From positions 1 through 6,058 of the forward strand of contig JAITAM010000236.1 of the NCBI GenBank assembly GCA_031284085.1: a stretch of 6,058 bases of DNA, given 5' to 3'. Positions 5,885 through 6,058 of the stretch are shown here, piece after piece; position 1 is the stretch's first letter; each line of letters starts with the position of its first letter. The position numbers and the translations under genes were made by a program. A model generated the notes under the pieces. That model worked only from the letters and a program-made list of their open reading frames with translations, was not told where the DNA came from and did no database searches. Origin of the DNA: Spirochaetaceae bacterium. Its GTDB lineage: Bacteria; Spirochaetota; Spirochaetia; Treponematales; Breznakiellaceae.

Positions 5885-5947
5885 GGGGTCAGACCTCAGA
5901 CCAAACAGGTCAGACCTTAAGCCAAGCAGGTCAGACCTTAAGCCAAA
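5885..5947 (+). repeat. Tandem array, three copies of a 21-bp unit
   Basis: Units lie at 5885-5905, 5906-5926 and 5927-5947. The second and third differ only at the last base. The first matches them at 15 of 21 positions and fully at the core GGTCAGACCT. A broken fourth start (CAGACC) follows at 5948-5953. The core dyads are centred on 5891, 5912 and 5933, so they fall on the same face of the helix about two turns apart. The array ends just before a promoter-like sequence, which fits a set of regulator binding sites. A mere dispersed repeat is the alternative. Confidence 0.8.
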
Positions 5948-5962
5948 CAGACCGGCCTGCTG

Positions 5963-5991
5963 TTGCGTATACGATAGTAACAGTGCATAAT
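5963..5991 (+). promoter_or_regulatory. Possible promoter of the gene at the right edge
   Basis: TTGCGT at 5963-5968 and CATAAT at 5986-5991 are separated by 17 bases and resemble a housekeeping-sigma promoter. The -10 matches five of six consensus positions, the -35 only three. Transcription would begin near 5998, just ahead of the partial gene and just after the 21-bp array. Confidence 0.4.
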
Positions 5992-6021
5992 AAAAGCGCT
6001 ATGGATAAGATAAGGAACACT

Positions 6022-6058
6022 ATGAATACTCTTTTGCCTTCGGATTTAGCCGGCTGTA
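6022..6058 (+). CDS. Start of an unidentified gene (3' partial)
   Basis: An ATG at 6022 is preceded by AAGGA (6012-6016) at a five-base spacing and continues open to the window edge, giving MNTLLPSDLAGC. Twelve residues are too few for any identification. A second in-frame ATG at 6001 would add seven residues (MDKIRNT) but has no ribosome site ahead of it, so 6022 is preferred. The likely promoter is at 5963-5991. The 565-base gap and terminator-like sequence separate it from the opp operon, so it is probably an independent transcription unit. Confidence 0.45.
   Translation, partial: MNTLLPSDLAGC

Larger units (their letters stand above)
5457..6021. other. Repeat-rich intergenic region, no convincing gene
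   Basis: About 565 bases between oppF and the next gene. The open frames present lack ribosome sites or recognisable domains. The stretch is packed with short repeats: six copies of GGTCNGACC, a 14-bp tandem duplication, a duplicated degenerate segment, several inverted repeats and a 21-bp-period array. The first part probably terminates the opp operon and the last part probably holds the promoter of the next gene. Nothing in the middle (about 5690-5810) is recognisable beyond degenerate repeat remnants, such as CCTACGACT at 5744-5752 and 5781-5789. Confidence 0.8.

Noticed and set aside
5885..5947. CRISPR-like array
   Set aside because: The units are contiguous 21-mers without unique spacers, only about three copies, and no cas gene is in view.
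5548..5947. Insertion sequence
   Set aside because: No transposase fragment or clear target-site duplication is visible. Only short repeats are present, so a mobile element call is not supported.
5718..5990. Open + strand frame of 90 codons in the intergenic region
   Set aside because: It starts with TTG, has no ribosome site, matches no domain I recognise, and its only pattern (RSDLKPN) is the translation of the 21-bp non-coding repeat.

Overview
The window holds most of one ordinary oligopeptide ABC-transporter operon, read left to right on the + strand: oppA (5' end cut off by the window edge), oppB, oppC, oppD and oppF. About 565 bases of repeat-rich DNA without a convincing gene follow, then the first codons of another + strand gene at the right edge. 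The protein sequences resemble a bacterial Opp system of the enterobacterial type closely enough for opp symbols rather than dpp. Moderate base composition, strong AGGAGG-type ribosome sites and the style of OppA and OppC fit a spirochaete such as an oral or gut Treponema. That placement is impressionistic; no marker gene in the window proves it.

Layout: 1-1341 is the peptide-binding protein. The 73-base gap to oppB holds a hairpin around the oppA stop, a TATAAT motif, and a GC-rich hairpin followed by eight T (an intrinsic-terminator structure). It ends in a nearly perfect Shine-Dalgarno sequence for oppB at 1415. oppB, oppC and oppD are separated by 13-base gaps, and oppD and oppF overlap by ATGA, so the four form a tightly coupled unit. 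The mid-operon terminator would let oppA be made in excess over the membrane complex, which suits a binding protein. OppA captures peptides outside the inner membrane, OppB and OppC form the channel, and OppD and OppF hydrolyse ATP.

The region 5457-6021 is the least ordinary part. It carries six exact copies of the 9-base dyad GGTCNGACC within 389 bases. Two form a 12-bp inverted repeat followed by GTTTT that probably terminates the operon. Three lie in a 21-bp-period tandem array just upstream of a promoter-like sequence for the gene at the right edge. A 14-bp perfect tandem duplication, a degenerate duplicated segment and a strong 8-bp hairpin lie among them. The dyads could be regulator binding sites, a dispersed genomic repeat family, or terminator parts; the sequence alone does not decide. 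I found no mobile element, RNA gene, CRISPR array or clear new multi-gene system.
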